A stretch of DNA of 39,377 nucleotides from Pseudomonadota bacterium (GCA_023423535.1 JAFAFL010000059.1:1-39377); one strand, 5' to 3'. Positions 15,388-23,241 are shown, counted from the first letter of the stretch. Numbers and translations: made by a program. The notes: a model not told the origin generated them from the sequence alone.

Positions 15388-17643
15388 ATGGCTGAAGCGG
15401 GGGCACGGGCCTCTCGGCGCGGTGGGCGGCTGTTCAGCGCGGTGGCCCTGCTGGGGCTCGCGGGCGTGGTGGCGGCGCCGCGGGCGCTCGACGCGTGGGC
15501 GGAGGCGAAGTGCGAGCGGCTCTCGCTGGCCCGCGAGCCGAAGGCGGCGCTCGCGGCCTGCACCGGGGCCTTCGAACGCACGGCAACGCCCGCGGCGGCG
15601 GCCTGGATCGCGATGGCAAACGTGCAGCTGCGGCAGGTGGACGAGGCGCTCGCGTGGGCGGACCGTCCGGAGGTCCGCGAGCTGCCCCGGGCCCGGCGCG
15701 TGCGCGGCTACCTCCTCATGGTGAAGGGTGAGCGGGAGGCGGGGCTCGCCGAATACGAGCGCGGGCTCGCCGACGCGCTGGCGTCAGGCGACGTGGGCGA
15801 GGCGGGACGGATGGCGCACGCGCTGGCCGGGCTGCACTGGTCGGCTGGGCGCTACTCGGCGGCGTTCGACAGCGCGGAGCTGGCGGAGGCGCGCGCGCGG
15901 GAGGCCGGCGACGGCGCGACGGTGGCGTTCGCCCTGCTGGCAAAGGCGGACATCTTCCGGCACCTCGGGGACGCGCAGCGGGCGGAAGCGGCCTACGCCG
16001 AGGCGGTGGCGGCCTCCGAGCCCTGGCCCTCCCCGAACGCGTTCGCCCTGCTCAAGCAGGGCATGTTCCTCAAGGAGCGCGGGATGTACGGGCAGGCCCG
16101 GGCGCCGCTGGAGCGGGCCCTCGCCCTGGCGGAGCAGACGGAGAACGGGTGGGTGCTCGCTCCGGCGACGAACTATGTGGCGCAGCTCCGGCTGCGGGAA
16201 GGCGACGTCCCGGGCGCGCGAACGCTGCTGGAGCGGGCCTCGGTGACGGTTCGTGAGCACGTCGATGGCGTGCTCGCGGCCGGGATGATCGCCCGCGCCG
16301 AAGGTCGACACCGGCAAGCATTGGCGGACATTGAGCGCGCGGAGCCGCTCATGCGGACGCCCAGCGAGAAGCTGGACATCGCCATGGACCGGGCGGAGCT
16401 GCACCTCGAGCTGGGCGAGGAGGCGGCGGCGGTCGCCGCGTGGCGGGAGGCGATGGAGACCGCCGAGGCGCTCAGCGGGGCGGAGCCGGTGCACCAGGGT
16501 TGGGTGGTGGCCCGGCGGAGGGCGCCGTTCGACCGGCTCTTCGTCCACCTCGTCGAGCGCGGACGGCACGCAGAGGCGTGGGAGGTGCTCGTGCGCTACA
16601 CGCGCGCGGAGGCGCTGTCCCAGGTCGCGGAGGACGAGGACGTTCCCCTGCGCGAGCGGCTCGAGGCCGCGGAGAGGATGAAGGCGGCGTGGAAGGCCTC
16701 GGCCGTGGCAACGGGGCGCGAGGTGGCGGTCCCGAGGCGGTTGCCGGGCGGCGCGCTGCTGGTGGTGCACGAGGTCGCGGAGCGCTTCTTCGTCGGCGTC
16801 GAGGACGGCGCGGGCGTGCGCTTTTCGGAGGTCGGGCCTGCGGCGGACAGCGCGCGGGCGGTGCACGCCTTCCGGGGCGATCCGTCGGACGGGGCGGCGG
16901 CAGCGGCGCTGGGCGAGGCGCTGTGGCGCTCGGCCGGGCTCGAGGCATCGGACGAGCCGCTGCTGGTGGCGCCCACCGGGCGGCTGCGCGGGCTCGCCTT
17001 CGGGGCGCTGCGCGCGGAGGGCAGGTATTGGGCGGAGCTGCGGCCGGTGGCGCGGCTCGCACACCTCGACGCCGGCGAAAGAGAGGCGCGCCGGTGGTCG
17101 GCCGAGGCGCGCGTGGTGGGCGATCCGGAGGGCGACCTTCCCTCGGCGCGGGAGGAGGCGCTGTGGGTGGCGGAGCGGCTGGGGACGACGGCGGCGGTGG
17201 GGAGTGCGGCCACCTGCGAGCGGGTGCTGGGGACGAAGGACGTGTCGGTGCTGCACCTCGCTTCGCATGCGGAGGTGGGGCTCGGCGGGGTGAAGCTCCG
17301 GCTGGCGAAGTGCGCCGTGTCCTCACCCGAGGTGCTCGCGAGGGAGCCGCGGGCTCGACTGGTGGTGCTGGCCTCCTGCGCGAGCACGATGGGACGAGAG
17401 GCGGCCGGTTCGGACTCGCTGGCCACCGCGTTCCTCCGGGCCGGCAGCGAGGCGGTGCTGGCGACGACCCGCAGCGTCCCGGACGCGGCCGCGGGCCGGA
17501 TGGTGCGCGCCTTCTACCGGCACGGCGGCGCCGACGATCCGGTGCGCGCGCTGGCGAGGGCGCAGGCAGAGCTCGCTCCGGATTTGCCGGTCTCCGTGTG
17601 GTCCGCCTTTGCGGTGATTCTGCGTCCCGACTATAGTCCCTGA
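15388..17643 (+). CDS. TPR-CHAT protease 2
   Basis: This 751-residue paralogue of CHAT protease 1 has the same layout throughout. A basic N-terminus (RASRRGGR) and a hydrophobic segment (residues about 15-30) lead into a TPR-rich region that includes near-identical stretches such as KADIFR and TENGWV. A C-terminal CHAT domain follows, with His627 (LHLASHAE) and Cys664 (VVLASCAST). The His-to-Cys distance is 37 residues in both paralogues, and GREAAGSDSLATAF is conserved after the cysteine. The ATG at 15388 is chosen by alignment with the paralogue; the frame is open to 15346 and no good ribosome site is present. A small-protein gene follows after 25 bases. The conserved dyad suggests both copies are active peptidases. 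Confidence 0.83.
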   Translation: MAEAGARASRRGGRLFSAVALLGLAGVVAAPRALDAWAEAKCERLSLAREPKAALAACTGAFERTATPAAAAWIAMANVQLRQVDEALAWADRPEVRELPRARRVRGYLLMVKGEREAGLAEYERGLADALASGDVGEAGRMAHALAGLHWSAGRYSAAFDSAELAEARAREAGDGATVAFALLAKADIFRHLGDAQRAEAAYAEAVAASEPWPSPNAFALLKQGMFLKERGMYGQARAPLERALALAEQTENGWVLAPATNYVAQLRLREGDVPGARTLLERASVTVREHVDGVLAAGMIARAEGRHRQALADIERAEPLMRTPSEKLDIAMDRAELHLELGEEAAAVAAWREAMETAEALSGAEPVHQGWVVARRRAPFDRLFVHLVERGRHAEAWEVLVRYTRAEALSQVAEDEDVPLRERLEAAERMKAAWKASAVATGREVAVPRRLPGGALLVVHEVAERFFVGVEDGAGVRFSEVGPAADSARAVHAFRGDPSDGAAAAALGEALWRSAGLEASDEPLLVAPTGRLRGLAFGALRAEGRYWAELRPVARLAHLDAGEREARRWSAEARVVGDPEGDLPSAREEALWVAERLGTTAAVGSAATCERVLGTKDVSVLHLASHAEVGLGGVKLRLAKCAVSSPEVLAREPRARLVVLASCASTMGREAAGSDSLATAFLRAGSEAVLATTRSVPDAAAGRMVRAFYRHGGADDPVRALARAQAELAPDLPVSVWSAFAVILRPDYSP

Positions 17644-17668
17644 AGTTTGACCGAAGGGGGAACGCATC

Positions 17669-17983
17669 ATGGGCAGTCCGAAGATCATGGCGTGTCTCAC
17701 CGTGGATTCAGGCGGGGCGACGTTCACCGTCTCTCCGGCCGGCGCCTACAACATCCGCGCGTGGAGCGAGCAGTCGGAGCAGCCGCAGCTCACCGAGACG
17801 GAGAAGGACAGCCTCGCGCTGACCCGCGGCGACTGGCGGGTGGCGGTGTACGAGGGCGAGGCCGACGCGCCCGGCGAGGACTTCTTCCGCACCCCGCCGT
17901 TCGTCGATTCGGGCTACGGCCGGGACGTCAGCGGCGGCGGGACGTTCGTCACGCCAAGCGGCAGCGACCCCTGGCCGGTCTGA
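17669..17983 (+). CDS. Small CHAT-associated protein 2 (DPWPV tail)
   Basis: This 104-residue protein lacks a signal peptide and any recognised domain. It begins with Met-x2-Pro4-x4-Cys9-Leu and contains WRVAVYEGEADAPGED mid-chain, corresponding to IRLAIYASDPGANPE in small protein 1. It ends SGSDPWPV. It is glycine- and serine-rich near the C-terminus (VSGGGTFVTPSG), suggesting a flexible tail that presents the last residues. The ATG at 17669 is preceded by AAGGGGGA with a 7-base spacing, again a stronger site than that of the upstream protease. Its position directly after CHAT protease 2 repeats the arrangement of the first cassette. I infer a dedicated partner or substrate of its protease. 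Confidence 0.75.
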   Translation: MGSPKIMACLTVDSGGATFTVSPAGAYNIRAWSEQSEQPQLTETEKDSLALTRGDWRVAVYEGEADAPGEDFFRTPPFVDSGYGRDVSGGGTFVTPSGSDPWPV

Positions 17984-18037
17984 CGCCTGCGAGTTCGATG
18001 AGGGCGGGTTCGCGCGCCGACGAGTCTCTTCCCCCCG

Positions 18038-18856
18038 TTACTTGATGATGGCGAAGGTCTGAGGGTTCAGCGCCGCGAGCCTCCCGTCCGCCGTCCACAG
18101 CTCGCGCACCTCGAGGAAGTAGCCGCCGCGTGAGCCGAGCATCCGCGACCGGTGGAAGAAGGGCGTCTGCGCCGGGAGCAGCGCGGGATCTTCGAAGAGC
18201 TGGAGGTTGAAGGAGACGGTGGCCATGGGCCTCGGCGCCTCCTCCGCGGCGAAGCCGGTGGGCCACCACGCGTCGGCGTGCGCGATGACGGTGGCCGCCG
18301 AGTGCTGCTCGGGGGGCCTGTGCGCGCGGACGAAACCCGCGGCCTCGGGCACCGGCGGCTGGGAGAACGGCAGCGGGCCGGTGGTGCGGAACTCGAAGTG
18401 CCGCGCGAACTGCGGCCCGATGGGCGGCTCGACGGGGAGCACCTCCAGCTCGCGCCAGAGGTCCGGCGGCGGCGGCGGCGCGAGGTCCACCCGGTCGCGG
18501 CCCTCGACGCGGTCCCTGCCGAAGAGCGCGTGCGCGTGGGCGGCGATGACGCCCCCCTGCGAGAGCTCCGCGCGCAGGGACGAGATGCCCGCGCCGCGGC
18601 GGACGGTGAAGACCCGGAGGAGCGCTTCGCCCGGGAGTACCGGCGCCACCAGCTCGCCGGAGAGGGTGCGCATCCGCCGGTCCGTCTCGGCGGCCGCAGT
18701 CCGGTCCATCGCCTCGGCGAGCAGCCCCAGCACCAGCCCTCCGTAGGCGCCGCGGCCCTGCTGCCAGCCGTCGGGGACATCGGCGAGGAACTGGCCCTCG
18801 CCGTGGGGGGAGAGGGAGAGCGCTTCGGTGAGGCTGTCGGTCTGGCGGTGGGTCAC
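18038..18856 (-). CDS. Acyl-CoA thioesterase-like protein, double hotdog
   Basis: This protein of about 272 residues resembles TesB-like/4HBT_3 thioesterases built from two hotdog folds. The first carries GRGAYGGLVLGLLAEAMDR (the central helix, about residues 31-49) and LSGELVAPVLPGE. The second carries HADAWWPTGF near residue 197, a segment ATVSFNLQLFEDP, and RGGYFLEVRELW near the end. Such enzymes hydrolyse acyl-CoA to free acid and CoA in the cytoplasm. The frame is open to 18946, but that extension is proline/serine-rich and would overlap the divergent RNase J start. I therefore use the GTG at 18856, which gives the normal family length. No clear ribosome site is present, so the start is uncertain. 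It is convergent with the CHAT locus and divergent from rnj. Confidence 0.75.
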   Translation of the reverse strand: MTHRQTDSLTEALSLSPHGEGQFLADVPDGWQQGRGAYGGLVLGLLAEAMDRTAAAETDRRMRTLSGELVAPVLPGEALLRVFTVRRGAGISSLRAELSQGGVIAAHAHALFGRDRVEGRDRVDLAPPPPPDLWRELEVLPVEPPIGPQFARHFEFRTTGPLPFSQPPVPEAAGFVRAHRPPEQHSAATVIAHADAWWPTGFAAEEAPRPMATVSFNLQLFEDPALLPAQTPFFHRSRMLGSRGGYFLEVRELWTADGRLAALNPQTFAIIK

Positions 18857-18944
18857 GGCGCCGATTGTCGGAGGCGTCCGGCGGTGGGGGAAGCGCGGAA
18901 TCAGAGGGGGCGCGCGGTGGGGGAACGGGGCATAAGCTTCGGTC

Positions 18945-20684
18945 ATGCTGCGAATCGCACCGCTCGGCGGGCTCGAGGAGTTCGGACTCAACTGCATGTT
19001 GATCGAGCACGGCGAGGACCGGCTGCTCGTGGACTGCGGCGTGATGTTCCCCACCGCGGCGATGCCGGGCGTGGGCTCGGTGGTGCCGGACCTCAGCGCG
19101 GTGCTCGACGCGCCGGAGCGGTTGCGCGGGATCGTCCTCACCCACGGCCACGAGGACCACGTGGGCGCCCTGCCCTCGCTGCTCGCGCGGCACGGCGTGC
19201 CCGTCTATGGGCTGCCCTTGACGCTGGCGCTGGCGAACAACCGGTTGCAGGAGATGGGCATCCACGCCGACCTCCGGTCGATGGACGCGCGCGCGCCGCT
19301 GCGGCTAAGCGACGCGTTCGAGATCGAGCTGCTGCGCATGGCGCACTCGATGCCGGATGCGGCGGGGCTCGTGCTGCGGACGCCGGACGGGATCGTCGTG
19401 CACACCGGCGACTACAAGCTCGACGAGGAGCCCACCGACGGACACCCGACGGACCTCGAGCGGCTGGCGGAGCTCGGGGAGGAGGGCGTGCTCTGCCTGC
19501 TCGGGGACTCGACCGGGTCGGAGATCGCCAACGAGACGCCGAGCGAGGCGGTCGTCGCGCGCAAGTTCGAGGAGATCTTCGCGCAGACCGACGGGCGGAT
19601 CATCGTGTCCATGTTCGCCTCGAACCTGCACCGGGTGCGGCACACGCTGGAGCTGTGCGCGCGGACGGGGCGCAAGGTCGTGCTCATGGGCCGCAGCCTC
19701 CTGCGCAACGTGGACCTGGGGAGGCGGCTGGGGACGCTGCCGGTGCCGGATGGGCTGCTGACCTCCGCGGACGACGCGCTGCGGCTGCCGAGGCGGCAGG
19801 TCTGCGTCATCGCCACCGGCGCCCAGGCCGAGCCGAGGGCCGCGCTGAGCATGATGTGCCAGACGCCGGCGCACGGGGCCGCGGGGCCTCACGTGCACGC
19901 GGGCGCGCCGGGAGAGGACGGGGCCGGCGCCGCGGCCGCATCGCCCGTGTGGGAGCCGCCGCCCTGGGCGGTGATGCGCATCGAGCCGGGGGACACCGTG
20001 GTGCTCAGCGCGAGAGCGATTCCGGGGAACGAGCGCGAGGTGGGGAGCCTGCTCGACCGGCTGATCGAGAGCGGCGCGCGGGTCATCTACGGAGGGACGA
20101 CGCCGGGCGTGCACGTGTCGGGACATGCGGCGAGGCCGCAGCAGGCGCGGATGATCGAGACGGTGAAGCCGCGCCACTTCGTGCCCATCCATGGCGAGCG
20201 CCGGATGCTCCACGCGCAGGCGCAGCTGGCCCGCGGGCTGGGCGTGGCCGACGAGCGCGTGTTCCTCCTCCACAATGGCGACGTGCTCGGGTTCGACGGC
20301 GGGCGCGCGTTCCGGCAGGGGCGCCTCCCCGCCGGGCGCGTGTTCATGGACCGCTGGGGACGGGGGACCCTGTCGCCGGGCGCGCTGGCGGAGCGGGAGA
20401 AGCTCGCGGAGCTGGGCGTGCTCGCCGCGTCGATCGTGGTGGACCGCTCGAAGCTGAAGATCGTCCACGGCCCGGCGCTGGAGGGACGCGGCCTGTCGAG
20501 GGAGGAGAGCGCGTACCTGCCGGAGATCGCGGTGGAGGCCCGGACCGCGCTGGAGAGCGTGTCGCCCCAGATGCTCGCGGATACCGCGTTCGTGCGGGAG
20601 GAGCTGAGCCGGGTGGTCCGGAGGGCGGTGAAGCTGCGCACCGGGAAGCGGCCGGGGATCCTGCCGGTGGTGGTTTATCTGTAG
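18945..20684 (+). CDS. rnj: Ribonuclease J
   Basis: This 579-residue metallo-beta-lactamase/beta-CASP ribonuclease takes part in 5'-to-3' RNA decay and processing. The metal site is THGHEDHVG (His67, His69, Asp71, His72). Further motifs are HTGDYK near residue 157, LGDST near 185, the beta-CASP lysine/serine region (VSMFASNLHR), and the FVPIHGERRML histidine motif near 412. Compared with the family, an insertion of about 30 Gly/Ala/Pro-rich residues (roughly 307-340) lies between the beta-CASP segment ALSMM and GDTVVLS. The ATG at 18945 gives the standard N-terminus (LRIAPLGGLEEFG); no strong ribosome site precedes it. It is divergent from the thioesterase gene, and the two proposed starts are 88 bases apart. 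Confidence 0.92.
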   Translation: MLRIAPLGGLEEFGLNCMLIEHGEDRLLVDCGVMFPTAAMPGVGSVVPDLSAVLDAPERLRGIVLTHGHEDHVGALPSLLARHGVPVYGLPLTLALANNRLQEMGIHADLRSMDARAPLRLSDAFEIELLRMAHSMPDAAGLVLRTPDGIVVHTGDYKLDEEPTDGHPTDLERLAELGEEGVLCLLGDSTGSEIANETPSEAVVARKFEEIFAQTDGRIIVSMFASNLHRVRHTLELCARTGRKVVLMGRSLLRNVDLGRRLGTLPVPDGLLTSADDALRLPRRQVCVIATGAQAEPRAALSMMCQTPAHGAAGPHVHAGAPGEDGAGAAAASPVWEPPPWAVMRIEPGDTVVLSARAIPGNEREVGSLLDRLIESGARVIYGGTTPGVHVSGHAARPQQARMIETVKPRHFVPIHGERRMLHAQAQLARGLGVADERVFLLHNGDVLGFDGGRAFRQGRLPAGRVFMDRWGRGTLSPGALAEREKLAELGVLAASIVVDRSKLKIVHGPALEGRGLSREESAYLPEIAVEARTALESVSPQMLADTAFVREELSRVVRRAVKLRTGKRPGILPVVVYL

Positions 20685-20712
20685 GGGCTGGTCAGATTGC
20701 GAGCGGTATGGC

Positions 20713-20733
20713 GTGTCCATAGATTGTGTCCAT
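20713..20733 (+). promoter_or_regulatory. Direct repeat at the toxin-antitoxin start, candidate operator
   Basis: GTGTCCAT occurs twice, at 20713-20720 and 20726-20733, 13 bases apart. The second copy runs into the palindrome TCCATGGA over the antitoxin start codon. Antitoxins of this type usually repress their own operon by binding repeats at the promoter, so this is a plausible operator. Confidence 0.4.
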
Positions 20734-20989
20734 GGACCCGAAGTTTGTCGCAGCGGGAGCGTTCAAGCAGGGCTGTCTCGCCCTGCTCGATGAGGTCGAA
20801 GAGAAGCACGTCGAAATCATCGTGACGAAGCGCGGCCGGCCGGTTGCTCGGCTGGTGCCGATCCGCGAGGCGCGTGACGTGGAGGCAGACGTGCTGGCCG
20901 ACCTTCGTTCCCGGGGCGCGCGGATGCTGGTGGACGTCGAGAGCTTCATTGCGCCCACCGAGGCGGACGCAGGCTGGTCGCAGGAGTGA
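20732..20989 (+). CDS. Phd/YefM-family antitoxin
   Basis: This small protein of about 85 residues has the typical N-terminal DNA-binding half of Phd/YefM antitoxins. It starts FVAAGAFKQGCLALLDEVEEKHVEIIVTKRGRPVARLVPI in effect, with the diagnostic VTKRGRPVARLVP segment near residues 31-43. The C-terminal half is acidic and would bind and neutralise the toxin. The stop overlaps the PIN-domain toxin start as GTGA, ensuring coupled translation. I use the ATG at 20732; a GTG at 20726 would add two residues. Neither has a ribosome site, so leaderless or weak initiation is possible. Autorepression through the repeats at the start is likely by analogy to the family. Confidence 0.85.
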   Translation: MDPKFVAAGAFKQGCLALLDEVEEKHVEIIVTKRGRPVARLVPIREARDVEADVLADLRSRGARMLVDVESFIAPTEADAGWSQE

Positions 20990-21369
20990 GGGTCGTCCTC
21001 GACACGCACGCGGCGATCTGGTGGTCGTTCTTTCCCGACCAGCTGAGTGAGGCCGCGCGTCGTGCAATCGACGAGGCGGAGATCATTGGTCTGCCGGCGA
21101 TCGTTTTCTGGGAGGCGGCGCTGCTCGTCCGGCGCGGGAAGCTCGAGCTTCCGATGCACGTGTCGGAATGGTGCCGGCGCATGCTCGAGATTCCGCGGTG
21201 TCGACAGGTTCCGCTCGACGCCTCAATGGCGATCAGTGCGGACGCACTGCCGATGCACCCGGATCCCGCCGACCGCTTCATCGTCGCAGCCGCAATGGAC
21301 ATGCAGGCCACGCTCGTGACCCGTGATGCCCTCATTCGCCAGGTGAACCTCGTCGATACGGTCTGGTGA
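20986..21369 (+). CDS. VapC-like PIN-domain toxin
   Basis: This 127-residue PIN-domain ribonuclease is the presumed toxin of the pair. The acidic metal-binding residues are visible: Asp6 in VVLDTH, Glu43 in VFWEAAL, and Asp93/Asp96 in HPDPADRFIVAAA, with the expected TRDALI segment near residue 116. Length fits PIN toxins (about 125-140). The GTG start at 20986 overlaps the antitoxin stop by four bases. The family cleaves RNA, often tRNA or rRNA, to slow growth; the target here cannot be inferred. The pairing of a Phd-type antitoxin with a PIN toxin is common. All active-site residues are present, so the module looks functional. Confidence 0.87.
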   Translation: MRVVLDTHAAIWWSFFPDQLSEAARRAIDEAEIIGLPAIVFWEAALLVRRGKLELPMHVSEWCRRMLEIPRCRQVPLDASMAISADALPMHPDPADRFIVAAAMDMQATLVTRDALIRQVNLVDTVW

Positions 21370-21387
21370 GAGCTCGCCGTGTCCGCT

Positions 21388-22620
21388 TCAGCCGGTGAGG
21401 CCGAGCGCGCCGGCGGGCTGAGCTGCGGCGCGCGGGGTGGCGGGCTCGTCGCGGGTGGAGTCTTTCGTCGGCTTCCCCGGGTCCACCGGAAGCGAGACGA
21501 CGAAGCGCATGCCGCTCCCATCGCGCGGCTCGGCCCGGACCTCGCCGCCGTGGGCGCGCGCCACCTCCTGCACGATGAACAGGCCGAGCCCGAGGCTCTG
21601 GCGATCCTTCGGCGAGTCGCCGAGGCGCGTGAACGGGTCGAACAGCGCGGCGACCTTCTCCGCGGGCACGGTCGGGCCGTCGTTCTCCACCGCGAGCTCC
21701 AGGCTGCCGCTCTCGCGGAGGGCCTTGAGCGAGATGAGGATCGGCGACTCGGGCGCGCCGTACTTCAGCGCGTTCTCCACGAGGTTCTGCAGCACCTGCG
21801 CGAGCCGGCCGGCGTCGCCGAGTCCCTCGAGGCGCTCGGGCGCGTCGAGCTCGAAGGTGCGGGACGGGTGCAGCGAGCGGAAGTCTTCCAGCAGATCTCG
21901 CACGTGCGTGGCGAAACAGAGCGGCTCGCGGGTGATGGGCAAGGGGTGACCCAGACGGGCGCGGGTGAGGTCGAGGAGGTCCTCTGTCAGGTGCGCGAGG
22001 CGATCCGTCGCGGAGAGGATGCGCTCGAAGAGGCGGGCGTGGTGCGGACAGCTCGTGGCGGTGCGCGCGCCGAGCTGCGCGTTGACGCGGACGAGGGCGA
22101 GCGGGTTGCGCAAATCGTGACCGACCATCGCGGAGACCTGCTTCTCCAGCAGCGCGGCGCGGACCGCTTCGGCCTGGGCGCGCTCGCTCTCCACCAGCTG
22201 GCGCTCGCGGAGGAGCAGGAGCTGGCCGCGCAGGTAGAGGTCCACGAAGCACTTCACCTTCGTCCGGAGGATCTCCGGATCGAGCGGCTTCATCAGGTAG
22301 TCCACCGCGCCGTGCTCGTAGCCCTTCATCACGTAGTGCATCTCGCGGCTGAGCGCGGTGACGAAGATGATCGGGATGTGCGCGGTCGCGGCGCGGCGGC
22401 GGATGAGCGCGGCCGTCTCGAGGCCGTCGAGCCCCGGCATCTGCACGTCCATGAGGATGACCGCGAAGGGCCCACCGAGCAGCCGGCGCAGGGCCTCGTC
22501 GCCGGAGGAGGCCTCCACGATGGGCTGTCCCAGGGGCTCGAGCACCGCGCGCAACGCGAGCCGGTTCTCGGCGCGGTCATCCACCACGAGGATGGGAGCT
22601 TCGATGGTCTCGGGCGTCAT
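21388..22620 (-). CDS. Response regulator-histidine kinase hybrid
   Basis: This 410-residue cytoplasmic signalling protein has an N-terminal receiver domain: acidic pocket Asp14/Asp15, phospho-acceptor Asp58 in ILMDVQMP, Thr88 and Lys111. A coiled-coil-like linker (about 125-160) follows. The kinase core has H-box His168 in MVGHDLRNPLALV and N-box QNLVENALKYG with Asn283. The ATP-lid region carries VENDGPTVP and LGLGLFIV. There is no membrane segment or sensory domain, so its input probably comes through the receiver from another kinase, a layout common in myxobacteria. The C-terminal 25 residues are low-complexity. The ATG at 22620 is the natural start; the frame runs further upstream opposite yajQ. 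Output partner unknown. Confidence 0.87.
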   Translation of the reverse strand: MTPETIEAPILVVDDRAENRLALRAVLEPLGQPIVEASSGDEALRRLLGGPFAVILMDVQMPGLDGLETAALIRRRAATAHIPIIFVTALSREMHYVMKGYEHGAVDYLMKPLDPEILRTKVKCFVDLYLRGQLLLLRERQLVESERAQAEAVRAALLEKQVSAMVGHDLRNPLALVRVNAQLGARTATSCPHHARLFERILSATDRLAHLTEDLLDLTRARLGHPLPITREPLCFATHVRDLLEDFRSLHPSRTFELDAPERLEGLGDAGRLAQVLQNLVENALKYGAPESPILISLKALRESGSLELAVENDGPTVPAEKVAALFDPFTRLGDSPKDRQSLGLGLFIVQEVARAHGGEVRAEPRDGSGMRFVVSLPVDPGKPTKDSTRDEPATPRAAAQPAGALGLTG

Positions 22621-22734
22621 CACGCGTTCGGAACGTCCCGCGCGGACGGGCTCTTCCGCCTCCAACGAGAATGCAGGCAGCCAGACGAGCGCGCTCTGGT
22701 GCCCCTGCGCGGTTCCTCTGGTATGAGCCGCGCC

Positions 22735-23232
22735 ATGCCTTCCTTCGACGTGGTGTCCAAGGTGGACCTCCAGGAGGTCGACAACGCGGTGAACAACGCT
22801 CGCAAGGAGCTGTCCACGCGCTTCGACTTCCAGGGGACGAAGACGGAGATCCTCCTCGGCGACGACAAGTCCTCGGTGATCCTCAAGTCGAACAGCGAGC
22901 CCAAGCTCGATGCGGCCTACGAGGTCTTCCTCCACAAGGCCGTGAAGCGCGGCCTCTCCGCCCGCGCCATCGAGCGCAAGGATCCGGAGCAGATGGGCAT
23001 GGGGATGGTGAAGCAGACCGTCACCATCAAGCAGGGGATCGCGCAGGAGAAGGCGAAGGACCTCATCCGGGTGCTGAAGGACTCGAAGCTCAAGGTCCAG
23101 GCGTCCATCCAGGCGGACCAGCTGCGCGTCACGGGGAAGAACCGCGACGACCTGCAGTCGGCCATCGCCGTGCTGCGCGGGGAGCAGGAGCGGATCCAGC
23201 TCGACCTGCAGTTCACCAACTTCCGGGACTAG
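22735..23232 (+). CDS. yajQ: YajQ family nucleotide-binding protein (UPF0234)
   Basis: This 165-residue cytoplasmic protein starts with the family-standard PSFDVVSKVDLQEVDNAVNN and ends with LQFTNFRD. Segments STRFDFQGTKTEI and KQGIAQEKAKDLIRVLKDS are family hallmarks. Members bind nucleotides; a Xanthomonas homologue has been reported as a cyclic-di-GMP effector, while the E. coli protein binds tRNA/GTP. An upstream in-frame ATG at 22723 would add four residues, but the family start at 22735 is preferred. The gene is divergent from the hybrid kinase (114 bases) and is followed nine bases later by a secreted-protein gene, so those two may be co-transcribed. Confidence 0.93.
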   Translation: MPSFDVVSKVDLQEVDNAVNNARKELSTRFDFQGTKTEILLGDDKSSVILKSNSEPKLDAAYEVFLHKAVKRGLSARAIERKDPEQMGMGMVKQTVTIKQGIAQEKAKDLIRVLKDSKLKVQASIQADQLRVTGKNRDDLQSAIAVLRGEQERIQLDLQFTNFRD

Positions 23233-23241
23233 GGGCGCTCG

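Noticed and set aside
11333..17983. Full type III-E CRISPR (Craspase) locus
   Set aside because: No repeat-spacer array, no gRAMP/Cas7-11 and no Cas1/Cas2 is present. Only the protease/sigma logic resembles it.
14877..17983. Small CHAT-associated proteins as bacterial gasdermins
   Set aside because: They are 104-111 residues, less than half gasdermin length, with no palmitoylation-type N-terminus and no hydrophobic pore-forming strands.
18857..18946. N-terminal extension of the thioesterase to an ATG at 18946
   Set aside because: The extra residues are Pro/Ser/Arg-rich and unlike the family, and the start would coincide with the divergent RNase J start codon.
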